From the NCBI GenBank assembly GCA_028821775.1, contig JAPKFB010000037.1, positions 1-47,063 of the forward strand: a stretch of DNA of 47,063 nucleotides, read 5' to 3'. Position 1 is the first letter of the stretch, and each line of letters opens with the position of its first letter. The position numbers were made by a program, and so were the translations under genes. The notes under the pieces were generated by a model. That model saw only the letters and a list, made by a program, of their open reading frames with translations, made no database searches and was not told where the DNA came from. The stretch is from Roseibacillus sp. Its GTDB lineage: Bacteria; Verrucomicrobiota; Verrucomicrobiia; Verrucomicrobiales; Akkermansiaceae. This document shows, in pieces, positions 1 to 8,777 of the stretch.

Positions 1-81
1 CCCACTGTCGACCCACCCACTGTCGACCCGCCCACTGTCGACCCACCCACTGTCGACCCGCCCACTGTCGACCCACCCACT
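1..81 (+). repeat. 15-bp tandem repeat coding for PTVDP
   Basis: Five complete 15-base units of CCCACTGTCGACCCR and a sixth partial unit run from the window edge to about 81. The last base of each unit alternates A/G, giving a 30-bp higher-order period. It lies in frame in the gldG-like gene and encodes PTVDP five times. The array probably continues to the left of the window. Confidence 0.95.
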
Positions 82-681
82 GAGATTCCCTTAGAGGAAG
101 AGAAGGAAGAAGATCATCACCTCAAGGTTGGCACCAAGGAAGGTTCCCTCGCCATCATTTCCGATGTGGACATGCTCTTCGACTTCTTCCTTGGAAATCC
201 CGAGGCCGGCGCAGCTCGCGATCACGATAACATCGCCTTTATCCTAAACCTCGTGGAAACCCTCGCGGGGGAAGAAGACCTCGCAAACATCCGGGGCCGG
301 GACTCGACCAGCCGCAACTTCACCGTCATCAATGACATCCGCGAGCAGGCCGCCAAGCGCGCCGCCAAACCCCGCCTAAAGATCCGCGAGAAACGTCAGC
401 AGATCGACAAGGAGCGCATGAACCTCTTCAGCCTTGAGCAGACCGAGCAGGGACTCATGATTGCTCAGGACCCGGAAAAAGCGCGCAACATTCAGAAGAT
501 GGACCGCGAAGCACGAGACCTCCAACGGGAGGAAAACAAGATCGACCGCGAACAGCGCCGCGAAGTGGAAGCGGCCATCAGTCGTTACGAGTGGTGGAAC
601 ATGCTCCTCACTCCCACCATCGTTGTCATCCTCGGACTCATCGTCGGACTGATTCGCAAATTGAATACGGCAGCCAAATGA
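1..681 (+). CDS. GldG-like ABC-transport auxiliary protein, C-terminal part (5' truncated by window edge)
   Basis: The reading frame is open from base 1, so the gene starts outside the window. The first 27 codons are a PTVDP pentapeptide repeat, followed by an acidic stretch. Then comes a stretch resembling the C-terminal part of the GldG/ABC_transp_aux family (IISDVDMLFDFF, then NIAFILNLVETLAGEEDL), a charged coiled-coil-like region rich in Lys, Arg and Glu, and one membrane helix near the C-terminus (LLTPTIVVILGLIVGLIRK). In this family the large extracytoplasmic domain is anchored by a C-terminal helix, and the gene normally follows ABC ATPase and permease genes. The stop overlaps the next start by ATGA at 678-681, so translation is probably coupled. 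The family call rests on local pattern and on the DUF4340 neighbour; the transported substrate is unknown. Confidence 0.8.
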   Translation, partial: PTVDPPTVDPPTVDPPTVDPPTVDPPTEIPLEEEKEEDHHLKVGTKEGSLAIISDVDMLFDFFLGNPEAGAARDHDNIAFILNLVETLAGEEDLANIRGRDSTSRNFTVINDIREQAAKRAAKPRLKIREKRQQIDKERMNLFSLEQTEQGLMIAQDPEKARNIQKMDREARDLQREENKIDREQRREVEAAISRYEWWNMLLTPTIVVILGLIVGLIRKLNTAAK

Positions 682-2075
682 AAAAAATACCGCTCCCCAT
701 TCTCATTGGCCTTCTCCTGGTCACGGCCTTCCTCGCATACCTGAGCTTGCGGAACGTCCCGCAACGCTTCAGCCCCACCAATGAGCTCATCGGTGAAAAC
801 CTGATCGATCCCTTTGGCACTACCGACCTCACAGAGGTCCGCATCGCCGATGCGGAGAACGAAGTCGTCCTGCGCAAAAATGGCGAGGCCTGGGTCGTGG
901 CCAACCGACAGAATTACCCCATCGACAGCATCCAGGAAATCAATCATCTGATAGATTCCATCGCTCTCTTTCGGGTAGGCCTTGAGATTCGCTCGGAAGA
1001 TAGCCACTACGCCGAAATGGGACTGCTTGCTCCTTCCGCCAAGAAGCAGGCCGAAGCCTACCAGGAACAACGCAAGACCGAGGGCGAGGAAAACCCCACT
1101 GATCCGCGGGGCTTGCTCATTTCCATGAAGGGCTCCGGCGAGAAGGTCTTCGCCAACCTGATTCTGGGCCAATCATTCGGCGACAATCCTGGTGAGCGCT
1201 ACCGCGGCATCGTGCTACGCAGTCTCTCAGGCCACCAGGGAGTCTGGAAGATCCTCGGCTCCCTTACCCGCCGCACCGGTGAGGCCACCGCCGGCGCCAC
1301 CGAAGTGCGGCGCGGCCAACTCAGCAACCCCAAGGCCTGGCTCTCCTACAAATTCCTCGAGGTCGAAAATATCAAGAGCATCTCGCTCAGTGCTCCCAAC
1401 GACAAGGAGTTCAAGTCTTGGTCCGTAACCCGGGAAACTGATCAGGGCGACTTTACCACCGGCGACCTCAAGGAGGACGAGGAAATGGACACCGGCACCA
1501 CCGGATCCTTCAAGACCCTCTTCGGCAAACTCCGCTTTGAGGACATCCTCGATCCCGCCGAAGCCGAGAAGAAGAAGGACTCCGCAAACGCGCGTCAGGC
1601 AATCATCACCACCTTCGACAATTTTACCTACACCTTCGATCTCACTCCCATGAAGCCGGAGGAGAAGGAGGACGACGACAACCCGCCCCTCCCATCCTCC
1701 AATTATATCGGAACCGTCAAAATCGCCGCTAAGTTCCCCGCCACGAGGACCAAAGACGAAAATGAAACCGAGGAACAAGCCAAGGCCCAGGACCAGTTGT
1801 TCGCAGCCAAGCAGGAGAATCTGAACTACAAATTGGAACAGGAGAAGGGCTACGAAAACCACACCTATGAGTTCGCTCAGTTCTCCATCAGTAGCCTCAA
1901 CAAGGCCCGCGACGAAATCGTCAAAACGAAGGCTCCTCCCTCTCCTGAAGGGAGCACTCCTCCAACCGCTCTTCCCAACGGATTCCCTCCCGGAGGCGGC
2001 ATCCTCCCGGGCACTCCCAGTGCCGTCACGCCCCCCGTTCGCGTTCCGCCAATCCCGCCCAAGGAAAATCCCTAA
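678..2075 (+). CDS. DUF4340 domain-containing membrane-anchored protein
   Basis: A 465-residue protein. The start MKKIPLPILIGLLLVTAF is chosen because it overlaps the upstream stop (ATGA) and begins a signal-anchor helix. After the helix come DUF4340-type features: TDLTEVRIADAENEVVLRKNGEAWVV, then a repeated beta-rich domain with ILGQSFGDNPGERYRGIVLRS and a second one after about residue 200. The last 45 residues are proline-rich and look disordered. DUF4340 proteins commonly follow GldG-type genes in Bacteroidetes, Verrucomicrobia and Planctomycetes and are presumed to be extracytoplasmic partners of that ABC system. The molecular function is unknown. A strong hairpin follows the stop at 2082-2106. 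Confidence 0.85.
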   Translation: MKKIPLPILIGLLLVTAFLAYLSLRNVPQRFSPTNELIGENLIDPFGTTDLTEVRIADAENEVVLRKNGEAWVVANRQNYPIDSIQEINHLIDSIALFRVGLEIRSEDSHYAEMGLLAPSAKKQAEAYQEQRKTEGEENPTDPRGLLISMKGSGEKVFANLILGQSFGDNPGERYRGIVLRSLSGHQGVWKILGSLTRRTGEATAGATEVRRGQLSNPKAWLSYKFLEVENIKSISLSAPNDKEFKSWSVTRETDQGDFTTGDLKEDEEMDTGTTGSFKTLFGKLRFEDILDPAEAEKKKDSANARQAIITTFDNFTYTFDLTPMKPEEKEDDDNPPLPSSNYIGTVKIAAKFPATRTKDENETEEQAKAQDQLFAAKQENLNYKLEQEKGYENHTYEFAQFSISSLNKARDEIVKTKAPPSPEGSTPPTALPNGFPPGGGILPGTPSAVTPPVRVPPIPPKENP

Positions 2076-2081
2076 CCGGAG

Positions 2082-2106
2082 CCTGAGGGCCCCGCTACCC
2101 CTCAGG
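2082..2106 (+). terminator. Candidate terminator hairpin after the DUF4340 gene
   Basis: Perfect 8-bp arms CCTGAGGG (2082-2089) and CCCTCAGG (2099-2106) flank a 9-base loop, seven bases after the stop codon. There is no clean T tract; the following sequence is only moderately T-rich from about 2120. It separates the gldG/DUF4340 pair from the sdh operon. Confidence 0.5.
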
Positions 2107-2131
2107 GCAACCGTTCGCGGCTTCTTCTAAT

Positions 2132-2161
2132 TTGCCTCTCGCGGTCGTTTGCACCTTTAAT
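2132..2161 (+). promoter_or_regulatory. Candidate sigma-70 promoter of the sdh operon
   Basis: TTGCCT (2132-2137) and TTTAAT (2156-2161) are spaced by 18 bases and lie 56 bases before sdhC. A TTGCA-N9-TGCAA inverted repeat (2149-2153 and 2163-2167) straddles the proposed -10 box and could be an operator. The assignment is by eye only. Confidence 0.3.
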
Positions 2162-2217
2162 ATGCAAGCGACACTCCGCGGTTTTGTCAACCAAGCGCCC
2201 TGTTCGATCGCCGCCGC

Positions 2218-2931
2218 ATGAAATCTTTCACCCGCACGATTGGTTCGTTTTGGAATTCGTCGATCGGCAAGAAAATCCTGGTCGCTCTGACAGGAATCGC
2301 TCTCCTCCTCTTTCTCCCCGCACACCTCGCCGGCAACCTTCTCGTCTTTGCAGGGCCGGACGCCCTGAATGAATACGGAGTATGGCTCCACGAACTCGGT
2401 CACGGGACCGCCATCTGGTTCGCTCGCCTCGGCTTGCTCTCCGCCTTTATCATCCACCTCATCCTCACGGTCCAACTGACGGCCGCCAACCGCGCCGCCA
2501 GAACGGATTACGCGTATCCGAGCACGGTGCAGGCCAGCAGGTCCTCGCGCAGCATGATGTGGAGCGGGCTCACCATCCTCGCCTTTATCATTTATCACCT
2601 TCTCCATTTCACCCTCCGCGTCGGCAACGATTACGATGGCGAAAGCTACCAGACTACTCTTCCGGGCCACCAAGAAAAGGTCCACAATGTCTACAAGATG
2701 ATGATTGACGGTTTTTCCTGGACCCCCGCCTCCATCTTCTACCTCATCGCCGTCACCCTCCTCTGTTCGCACCTCTCGCACGGATTCGCTTCCGTCTTCC
2801 AAACTCTCGGTGTGCGCTCCAGCAAGACCAGCGCCCTCTCCGGGAAACTCGGATGGGCCTACGCCATCATCATCTGGCTCGGCTTCGTCTCCATCCCAAT
2901 CGCAATCTGGATCTTCGGCTACGGAAGCTAG
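2218..2931 (+). CDS. sdhC: Succinate dehydrogenase cytochrome b subunit (b558 type)
   Basis: A 237-residue integral membrane protein with about five hydrophobic helices. It anchors the flavoprotein and iron-sulfur subunits to the membrane and passes electrons to quinone through heme b. Its length and pattern fit the single-subunit diheme cytochrome b558 family found in Bacteroidetes, Verrucomicrobia and epsilonproteobacterial fumarate reductases, not the two-subunit SdhC/SdhD form. Histidines in or near the helices at about residues 36, 80, 127/130 and 185/188 are the likely axial heme ligands. It is first in a same-strand cluster with sdhA (51 bases downstream) and sdhB. Whether the complex oxidises succinate or reduces fumarate cannot be settled from sequence. 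Confidence 0.93.
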   Translation: MKSFTRTIGSFWNSSIGKKILVALTGIALLLFLPAHLAGNLLVFAGPDALNEYGVWLHELGHGTAIWFARLGLLSAFIIHLILTVQLTAANRAARTDYAYPSTVQASRSSRSMMWSGLTILAFIIYHLLHFTLRVGNDYDGESYQTTLPGHQEKVHNVYKMMIDGFSWTPASIFYLIAVTLLCSHLSHGFASVFQTLGVRSSKTSALSGKLGWAYAIIIWLGFVSIPIAIWIFGYGS

Positions 2932-2982
2932 GCTGCGACCTTCTCTTCTGCTTGCGACCTTCCAATCTTGCGACCCCAGACC

Positions 2983-4959
2983 ATGCCTCTCAACCTCCAC
3001 AGCGCCATCCCCTCCGGCCCCCTCAATCAGAAGTGGACTCGGCACAAGATGGAGTCCAAACTCATCAATCCGGCCAACAAACGGAAATTTTCCGTCATCG
3101 TGGTCGGAAGCGGACTTGCCGGAGGTGCCGCCGCGGCCACCCTTTCGGAGTTGGGCTACAAGGTGAAGTGCTTCTGCTACCAGGACAGCCCGCGGCGTGC
3201 CCACTCCATCGCAGCGCAGGGCGGAATCAACGCAGCCAAGAACTACCAGAACGACGGCGACTCGGTCTTCCGCCTTTTTTACGATACGATCAAGGGCGGA
3301 GATTTCCGATCTCGGGAGGCCAACGTCCATCGCCTGGCCGAAGTTTCTCTCAACATCATCGATCAATGTGTCGCGCAAGGTGTCCCCTTCGCCCGCGAGT
3401 ACGGTGGCCTCCTCGACAATCGCTCCTTCGGGGGCGCGCAGGTGAAACGTACCTTCTATGCGCGGGGACAAACCGGACAACAACTCCTCCTCGGATGCTA
3501 CCAGGCCCTCGCCAAGGAAATTGCAACCGGCGGGGTACAGATGTACCCGCGCACCGAGATGCTTGATCTCGTGGTGGTCGATGACCACGCCAAGGGAATC
3601 ATTGTGCGCAACCTGGTGACGGGAGAAGTCTCCTCCCATGCCGCAGACGCCGTCGTCCTCGCCACCGGCGGCTACGGCAATGTCTTTTATCTCTCCACCA
3701 ATGCTAAGGGCTGCAATGTCATGGCGGCCTTCCGGGCCCACAAGCGAGGTGCGGCCTTTGCCAATCCCTGTTACACTCAGATCCACCCCACCTGCATTCC
3801 GGTCAGCGGCAACTACCAGTCCAAGCTCACCCTCATGTCGGAGTCCCTGCGCAATGATGGACGCATTTGGGTCCCAACCTCCCAAGAACTCGCGGAAAGG
3901 ATCCGTGCGGGGGAATTGAGGGCAGGCGACATTGCCGAGGACAATCGCGACTACTACCTCGAGCGGAAGTATCCCTCCTTCGGCAACCTCTCGCCCCGTG
4001 ACATCGCTTCGCGCTCGGCCAAGGAAGTGTGCGATGAAGGACGCGGAGTGGCGCCCACCGGACTCGGGGTCTTCCTTGACTTTCGAGACGCCATCCAACG
4101 CGATGGCCACGATGCCATTTCTGCGCGTTACGGAAACCTCTTCCAGATGTACGAGAAGATCAAAGGCGAGAATCCCTACCAGACGCCCATGCAGATCTTT
4201 CCCGCCGTGCACTACACCATGGGCGGCCTCTGGGTGGACTACAATTTGATGTCCAACGTCCCCGGCCTCCACGTCGCGGGCGAAGCAAATTTCTCGGACC
4301 ACGGTGCCAACCGCCTCGGCGCATCCGCCCTCATGCAGGGACTGGCCGACGGCTACTTTGTTCTCCCCGCTACCATTGCAAATTATCTCGCCACCCAGAC
4401 TCCGGGCTCGGTTACCGCCGCGCACCCCGAATTCAAACGGTGCGAAAATGAAGTGAACGATCGAGTCCGGTCCATGCTTCAGATCCGCGGAGATCGGAGC
4501 GTCGATTCCTTTCACCGCGAACTCGGACTCCTCCTTTGGGACGGGTGCGGGATGGAACGTTCCAAGGAAGGCCTCCAGGATGCTCTCGATCGAATACCGG
4601 AGATCCGAGACGAATTCTGGCGCAACGTCCGCATCCCGGGATCCGGCGAACATCTCAATCAGGAGCTCGAGAAGGCCGGTCGGGTGGCGGACTACCTCGA
4701 ATTCGCCGAACTCCTCTGTCACGACGCCCTCAACCGCGAAGAATCCTGCGGTGGTCACTTCCGTCTCGAGCATCAGTTCTCAGCAAATGATCCCGAAGTC
4801 AAAAACGGCGTTACCCAACCCGGAGAAGCCAAACGTCACGACCATAAATTCTGTCACGTCAGCGCCTGGGAACACACTGCCGCGGGCAAAAAGCCAACGC
4901 TCACCAAGGAATCCCTCGAATTCGAAAATGTCGAACTCAGCATCCGCAGTTACAGATGA
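2983..4959 (+). CDS. sdhA: Succinate dehydrogenase/fumarate reductase flavoprotein subunit
   Basis: A 658-residue catalytic subunit interconverting succinate and fumarate. The ATG at 2983 is preferred over an upstream in-frame TTG because [18 protein letters not shown] matches the usual N-terminus of this subfamily. Visible are the FAD dinucleotide motif VVGSGLAGG (about residues 40-48), the histidine expected to bind FAD covalently (H74 in [11 protein letters not shown]), and the substrate-site and capping regions ([37 protein letters not shown]). The whole chain resembles the Bacteroides-type enzyme paired with a b558 cytochrome. It sits between sdhC and sdhB. A very long antisense frame across it is a codon-bias artefact. 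Confidence 0.96.
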   Translation: MPLNLHSAIPSGPLNQKWTRHKMESKLINPANKRKFSVIVVGSGLAGGAAAATLSELGYKVKCFCYQDSPRRAHSIAAQGGINAAKNYQNDGDSVFRLFYDTIKGGDFRSREANVHRLAEVSLNIIDQCVAQGVPFAREYGGLLDNRSFGGAQVKRTFYARGQTGQQLLLGCYQALAKEIATGGVQMYPRTEMLDLVVVDDHAKGIIVRNLVTGEVSSHAADAVVLATGGYGNVFYLSTNAKGCNVMAAFRAHKRGAAFANPCYTQIHPTCIPVSGNYQSKLTLMSESLRNDGRIWVPTSQELAERIRAGELRAGDIAEDNRDYYLERKYPSFGNLSPRDIASRSAKEVCDEGRGVAPTGLGVFLDFRDAIQRDGHDAISARYGNLFQMYEKIKGENPYQTPMQIFPAVHYTMGGLWVDYNLMSNVPGLHVAGEANFSDHGANRLGASALMQGLADGYFVLPATIANYLATQTPGSVTAAHPEFKRCENEVNDRVRSMLQIRGDRSVDSFHRELGLLLWDGCGMERSKEGLQDALDRIPEIRDEFWRNVRIPGSGEHLNQELEKAGRVADYLEFAELLCHDALNREESCGGHFRLEHQFSANDPEVKNGVTQPGEAKRHDHKFCHVSAWEHTAAGKKPTLTKESLEFENVELSIRSYR

Positions 4960-5070
4960 TTGCTCCCTGAGTCACCAGTTCTTGTCGGGAGACCTCCTTC
5001 TCCAGAAGTCAAACATCCAGCGATCCCCCCTCCCAATCACCAGCAACTGAAGGCCCCATCCCGTCCCAAC

Positions 5071-5823
5071 ATGAACCTCACTCTCAAAGTCTGGCGCCAG
5101 GAGAACCGCAAGGCGAGCGGTCGCATGGAGACCTACCATGCGAAAGATATTCCGCAGGAAGCATCCTTTCTCGAGATGCTCGACATCGTCAACGAGCGCA
5201 TCATCTCGGACGGTGGTGATCCCATCCACTTTGATCATGACTGCCGGGAGGGCATCTGTGGCATGTGCTCGCTCACCATCAACGGAATCCCCCACGGTCC
5301 CAAGCGCGCGACCACGACCTGTCAGCTTCACATGCGACACTTCCAGGACGGGGAAACGATCTGGATTGAACCGTTTCACGCCAAGGCGTTTCCCGTCCTC
5401 AAGGATCTCATCGTGGACCGAACCGCGTTTGACCGGGTCATCGAAGCGGGCGGCTTCATCTCGGTACGGGCCGGCTCCGCAGTAGACGCCAATGCGATTC
5501 CCATCCCGAAACAGGACGCCGATCTCGCCTTTGAAGCAGCCGCTTGCATTGGCTGCGGCGCCTGCGTGGCCGCCTGCAAGAATGCGAGCGCCATGCTCTT
5601 CGTATCGGCCAAGGCCTCGCACCTGAATCATCTTCCCCAGGGCGAACCAGAAAAAACCCGCCGCGTTCTCAGCATGGTCGCCAGGATGGACTCCGAAGGA
5701 TTCGGCAACTGCACGAACCAGTATGAGTGCGTAGCAGTCTGCCCAAAATCGATTCCGGCCGACAACATCGCGAAGCTCAACCGCGACTACGCCCTGGCCA
5801 CGATGAAAGAGGCTCTGCTGTAA
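5071..5823 (+). CDS. sdhB: Succinate dehydrogenase/fumarate reductase iron-sulfur subunit
   Basis: A 250-residue protein starting at ATG 5071; the earlier TTG at 4960 would add an unlikely proline-rich leader. It carries electrons from FAD to the cytochrome. The N-terminal plant-type ferredoxin domain has [2Fe-2S] ligands C58, C63, C66 and C84 (CREGICGMC). The C-terminal alpha-helical domain has [11 protein letters not shown] (C159, C162, C165, C169) and [12 protein letters not shown] (C214, C220, C224), which supply the [4Fe-4S] and [3Fe-4S] clusters. All expected ligands are present. It ends the sdhCAB operon; the 111-base spacer after sdhA contains no obvious gene. Confidence 0.95.
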   Translation: MNLTLKVWRQENRKASGRMETYHAKDIPQEASFLEMLDIVNERIISDGGDPIHFDHDCREGICGMCSLTINGIPHGPKRATTTCQLHMRHFQDGETIWIEPFHAKAFPVLKDLIVDRTAFDRVIEAGGFISVRAGSAVDANAIPIPKQDADLAFEAAACIGCGACVAACKNASAMLFVSAKASHLNHLPQGEPEKTRRVLSMVARMDSEGFGNCTNQYECVAVCPKSIPADNIAKLNRDYALATMKEALL

Positions 5824-6039
5824 TTTTCGCGTCCTCGCGCCGTATCACGCCGCGGAGAAAGATCTCGCGGGTCCGAGACCTCTTCGCCCTCCTCCATGAC
5901 TCGATTGCGCCCTTCCCCAGGACCCGATCTTCCCGATCTTCTGCGGATCTCTCTCTCCCATTGCGCCTTACTCTCCTGAAAAGCACCGGTGCGAAGATCC
6001 TCACTTGAATCCTGCGATCGAACCACCAAGATTCCAACC

Positions 6040-7443
6040 GTGCTTCGCCTCCCCCTCATCGCCAACTTTTTCGCTGCGCTCCTCTTCACGGGCTGCGTGG
6101 GACAGGGGAAGCGGGCCCGCCCGCAACAGCAGGCCAAAATCGACGTCCCCTCGCTCTGGAACGAGGCCTCGCAGGGACAGCATCGAAAGATTTCCACCGG
6201 TTGGCTCTCCCAGTTCAACGATCCCCGCATGACTTCGCTCGTCCGCGAGGCTGTCCACAAGAACAACAATCTCCAGGCCGCCGCTTATCGACTGAAGTCG
6301 ATTCGCGAGAGCTCCATCACCAGCCGCGCTTCCCGCCTCCCCAGCATCAATGCCAGTGGATCGACTTCCCGCAGCTACGCCGGACTGGGGCCCGCTCCCG
6401 GCGCCTCGTCAAACTCCTACGGCCTCTCCTTCGCGGCCTCCTGGGAGATTGATGTCTGGGGTCGATTGCGGGATCTCGACTACGCCACGCGCTCCGATTA
6501 CGAAGCGGCTCTTGTCGATTTCCGCAGTGCACAGCTATCCCTCGCAATCAACACCGCCAAGTCGTGGGTCAGTCTCACCGAGTCGCAGCAGCAACTCGAA
6601 CTCGCCGAGAAAACCCTTACCGACTTCAAGAAGAGTCTCTCCCTGATCAGCCGCCGCCAGAAAGAAGCCCTCCTCCGAGCCGTCGATGTGCAACTCGGTC
6701 GCAACAACGTGGCCAGCGCAGAGCGCAATTTGCGAAATCGCACCCTGCAACGCGATGAAGCCGCACGATCCCTGCAACTTCTCCTCGGCCGTTATCCCTC
6801 CGGTGAACTGCAGGCCACCTCGGATCTTCCTCTCCTTCGTTCATCGGTTCCCGCCGGGCTTCCCTCCGAACTTCTCAGTCGCCGCCCCGATCTCGCAGCC
6901 AGTCGGGCGCGCATCTATTCTTCCGCCCTCCGCGCCGATGCCGCTCGCAAGAACCTCCTTCCCTCCCTTCGCCTGACAGGATCGAGCGGCACTGGATCCG
7001 ATCAACTGCGCCGCGCCCTCGACCCAGCCTATCTCACCTGGTTCCTCGCGTCCTCCATCGCGCAGACGATTTACCAGGGAGGCGCTCCCTCTGCTCAGGC
7101 GCGCGCGGCCCTCGAACGCAACAAGGCCGTCATTCATGACTACGTGCAAAGCGCCCTCCAGGCCTTCCGCGAAGTGGAGTCCGCTCTGCAGATCGATCGC
7201 TCTTTCCGAGAACAGGAGGCCTTCCTCCTCATCGAAGTCGATCAAGCCGGCAAGGCCCAAGCCGCCTCGGAACGTGACCTGGGCCTGGGAATCGAGGGCT
7301 CGAGCGTCCTTGAAATTCTTGAGGCTCAACGACGTGCCGTCAATGCCCGCGGCAGCCTCATCCGCCTCCGAAACCAGCGCATTCAGAACCGCCTCGACCT
7401 CCATCTCGCTCTGGGGGGGAATTTCGAAACAGTGCTCAAATAG
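6040..7443 (+). CDS. TolC/NodT-family outer-membrane efflux lipoprotein
   Basis: A 467-residue protein when started at GTG 6040, which gives a good lipoprotein signal (MLRLPLIANFFAALLFTGC, Cys at about residue 19). A GTG 51 bases upstream would spoil the signal peptide. The body shows the duplicated outer-membrane efflux repeat: NNNLQAAAYRLKSIRESS and SWEIDVWGRLRDL in the first half, then ELLSRRPDLAASRARIYSS and ALQAFREVESAL in the second. These proteins form the trimeric exit duct of tripartite exporters. A membrane fusion protein follows after 94 bases, but no inner-membrane pump gene is adjacent. The substrate is unknown. Confidence 0.9.
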   Translation: MLRLPLIANFFAALLFTGCVGQGKRARPQQQAKIDVPSLWNEASQGQHRKISTGWLSQFNDPRMTSLVREAVHKNNNLQAAAYRLKSIRESSITSRASRLPSINASGSTSRSYAGLGPAPGASSNSYGLSFAASWEIDVWGRLRDLDYATRSDYEAALVDFRSAQLSLAINTAKSWVSLTESQQQLELAEKTLTDFKKSLSLISRRQKEALLRAVDVQLGRNNVASAERNLRNRTLQRDEAARSLQLLLGRYPSGELQATSDLPLLRSSVPAGLPSELLSRRPDLAASRARIYSSALRADAARKNLLPSLRLTGSSGTGSDQLRRALDPAYLTWFLASSIAQTIYQGGAPSAQARAALERNKAVIHDYVQSALQAFREVESALQIDRSFREQEAFLLIEVDQAGKAQAASERDLGLGIEGSSVLEILEAQRRAVNARGSLIRLRNQRIQNRLDLHLALGGNFETVLK

Positions 7444-7537
7444 GGCGCTGCACGAAGATTTGGGCAAAACTTCGCATCATTCGCGCGAACTTTCGTTAGA
7501 AATCAGCCCGCTACCCACGTAATCTCCTGCGCCTCGA

Positions 7538-8749
7538 GTGAAAATCGTCTTACGCATCCTCATCCCCCTCCTCACCCTCGCTGGTGGCTGGCTTATCATG
7601 GGCGGTCTGGCCAAGAACAAGGAGGAACCCGTCCGTCGCGAACGGGGCAAAGGAAACTTGCCCAAGGTTTACGTGATGGAACTGCGACGGACTGATTTCG
7701 AGGTCATCATCAGTTCGAACGGCGTCGTCCGCGCGCACAACTCTACCTCTCTGACTCCTCGCGTCTCGGGGCGCGTGCACATGATTGACGAGCGCTTCGA
7801 GGATGGCGTCTTCTTCAACGAAGGCGATGTCCTCCTCGAACTCGACCCCACCGATTTCAATGCCGCGGTTGCCGGTGCGGAAGCCCGGGTGGCACGGGCC
7901 GAGGCAGCCCTCGCCCAGGAGGAGGCGCGCGCTGAACAGGCCCTGCTCGATTGGAAGGATCTTGGCTATACCGATGAACCCAGCAATCTCGTGAAGCGTA
8001 AGCCGCAGCTCAAGGAGGCGAATGCCAACTTGATCGCAACCCAGGCTGATCTCGGAGTGGCCGAACGCGATGCCGTGCGCGCAAAAATCCTCGCTCCCTA
8101 TGACGGCTGCGTTCTCCATCGCGCGGTCGGCCCCGGTCAGTCGGTCAGCCCGGGCTCCTCGCTGGGTGAAATTTTCTCCACCAAATTTGCCGAGATCCGC
8201 CTTCCCTTATCCGCGACGGCCTTGAAGTATTTCCAACTGCCCGAGCAATCTGAAACCAGGATTGGCGCAACCCTTTTTGATGCCCTCACGACGGACAGCA
8301 CCCATACTTGGGAAGGCACGGTGGTCCGCACCGAGGGAGCCTTGAGCCAGGCATCACGCGAACTCTTTGTCATCACCCGCGTAGAGGATCCATACGGTCT
8401 GAATTCTCAAAAACCCTCCTTACGAATCGGGCAACCAGTCCGCGCAGAGATCGACGGACAGGTCCTCAAGGACGTTTTTATCCTCCCTCGCGAAAGTCTC
8501 CGTGGCCCAGTGGAGATCGTCTTGGTCAACCCCAAGGACTCCACCATACAACGCACCGAGATCGACCCCATTTGGGAGGATCAGAACAACGTCATCGTGC
8601 GCGACGACCTTCCGGAAGGATGGCTCTTGGTCACCTCGCAGCTCGCCTATGCCGCCAATGGGGCCAAAGTTGAGATCGTCGAGGAAGACCTCGAAGAAGA
8701 CCGCCTAAAGGCGGCCCAACGCCCATCCAAGAACAAAGCTGGGAGTTGA
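7538..8749 (+). CDS. RND-type efflux periplasmic adaptor (membrane fusion protein)
   Basis: A 403-residue HlyD/AcrA-type adaptor with a GTG start and an N-terminal signal anchor (residues 4-24). Order of parts: lipoyl half-motif (SNGVVRAHNSTSLTPRVSGR), alpha-helical hairpin rich in Ala and Glu (about 100-175), second lipoyl half (AKILAPYDGCVLHRAVGPGQ), beta-barrel, and a C-terminal membrane-proximal domain ending in a charged tail. Such proteins bridge an inner-membrane pump and a TolC duct. The usual next gene, an RND or MacB permease, is absent: a convergent gene lies 17 bases beyond the stop. The hairpin GGCGG/CCGCC at 8701-8714 lies inside the last codons. Confidence 0.9.
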   Translation: MKIVLRILIPLLTLAGGWLIMGGLAKNKEEPVRRERGKGNLPKVYVMELRRTDFEVIISSNGVVRAHNSTSLTPRVSGRVHMIDERFEDGVFFNEGDVLLELDPTDFNAAVAGAEARVARAEAALAQEEARAEQALLDWKDLGYTDEPSNLVKRKPQLKEANANLIATQADLGVAERDAVRAKILAPYDGCVLHRAVGPGQSVSPGSSLGEIFSTKFAEIRLPLSATALKYFQLPEQSETRIGATLFDALTTDSTHTWEGTVVRTEGALSQASRELFVITRVEDPYGLNSQKPSLRIGQPVRAEIDGQVLKDVFILPRESLRGPVEIVLVNPKDSTIQRTEIDPIWEDQNNVIVRDDLPEGWLLVTSQLAYAANGAKVEIVEEDLEEDRLKAAQRPSKNKAGS

Positions 8750-8752
8750 GGA

Positions 8753-8777
8753 GAGGAAGGAACCCCTATTCTTCCTC
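8753..8777. terminator. Possible bidirectional terminator between convergent genes
   Basis: GAGGAAG (8753-8759) and CTTCCTC (8771-8777) are perfect 7-bp arms with an 11-base loop. The hairpin spans the 17-base gap between two convergent stops and the last codons of the minus-strand gene. It has no U tract, so termination is only inferred. Confidence 0.3.

Noticed and set aside
2095..4773. 892-codon minus-strand open frame
   Set aside because: It lies opposite sdhC and sdhA, has no recognisable motifs, and is explained by GC-rich codon bias in the strongly supported sdhA gene.
5824..6039. Possible small gene or regulatory RNA between sdhB and the TolC-like gene
   Set aside because: Only pyrimidine-rich sequence with a short direct repeat (CGATCTTCC-like) is seen; no coding pattern or stable hairpin was found.
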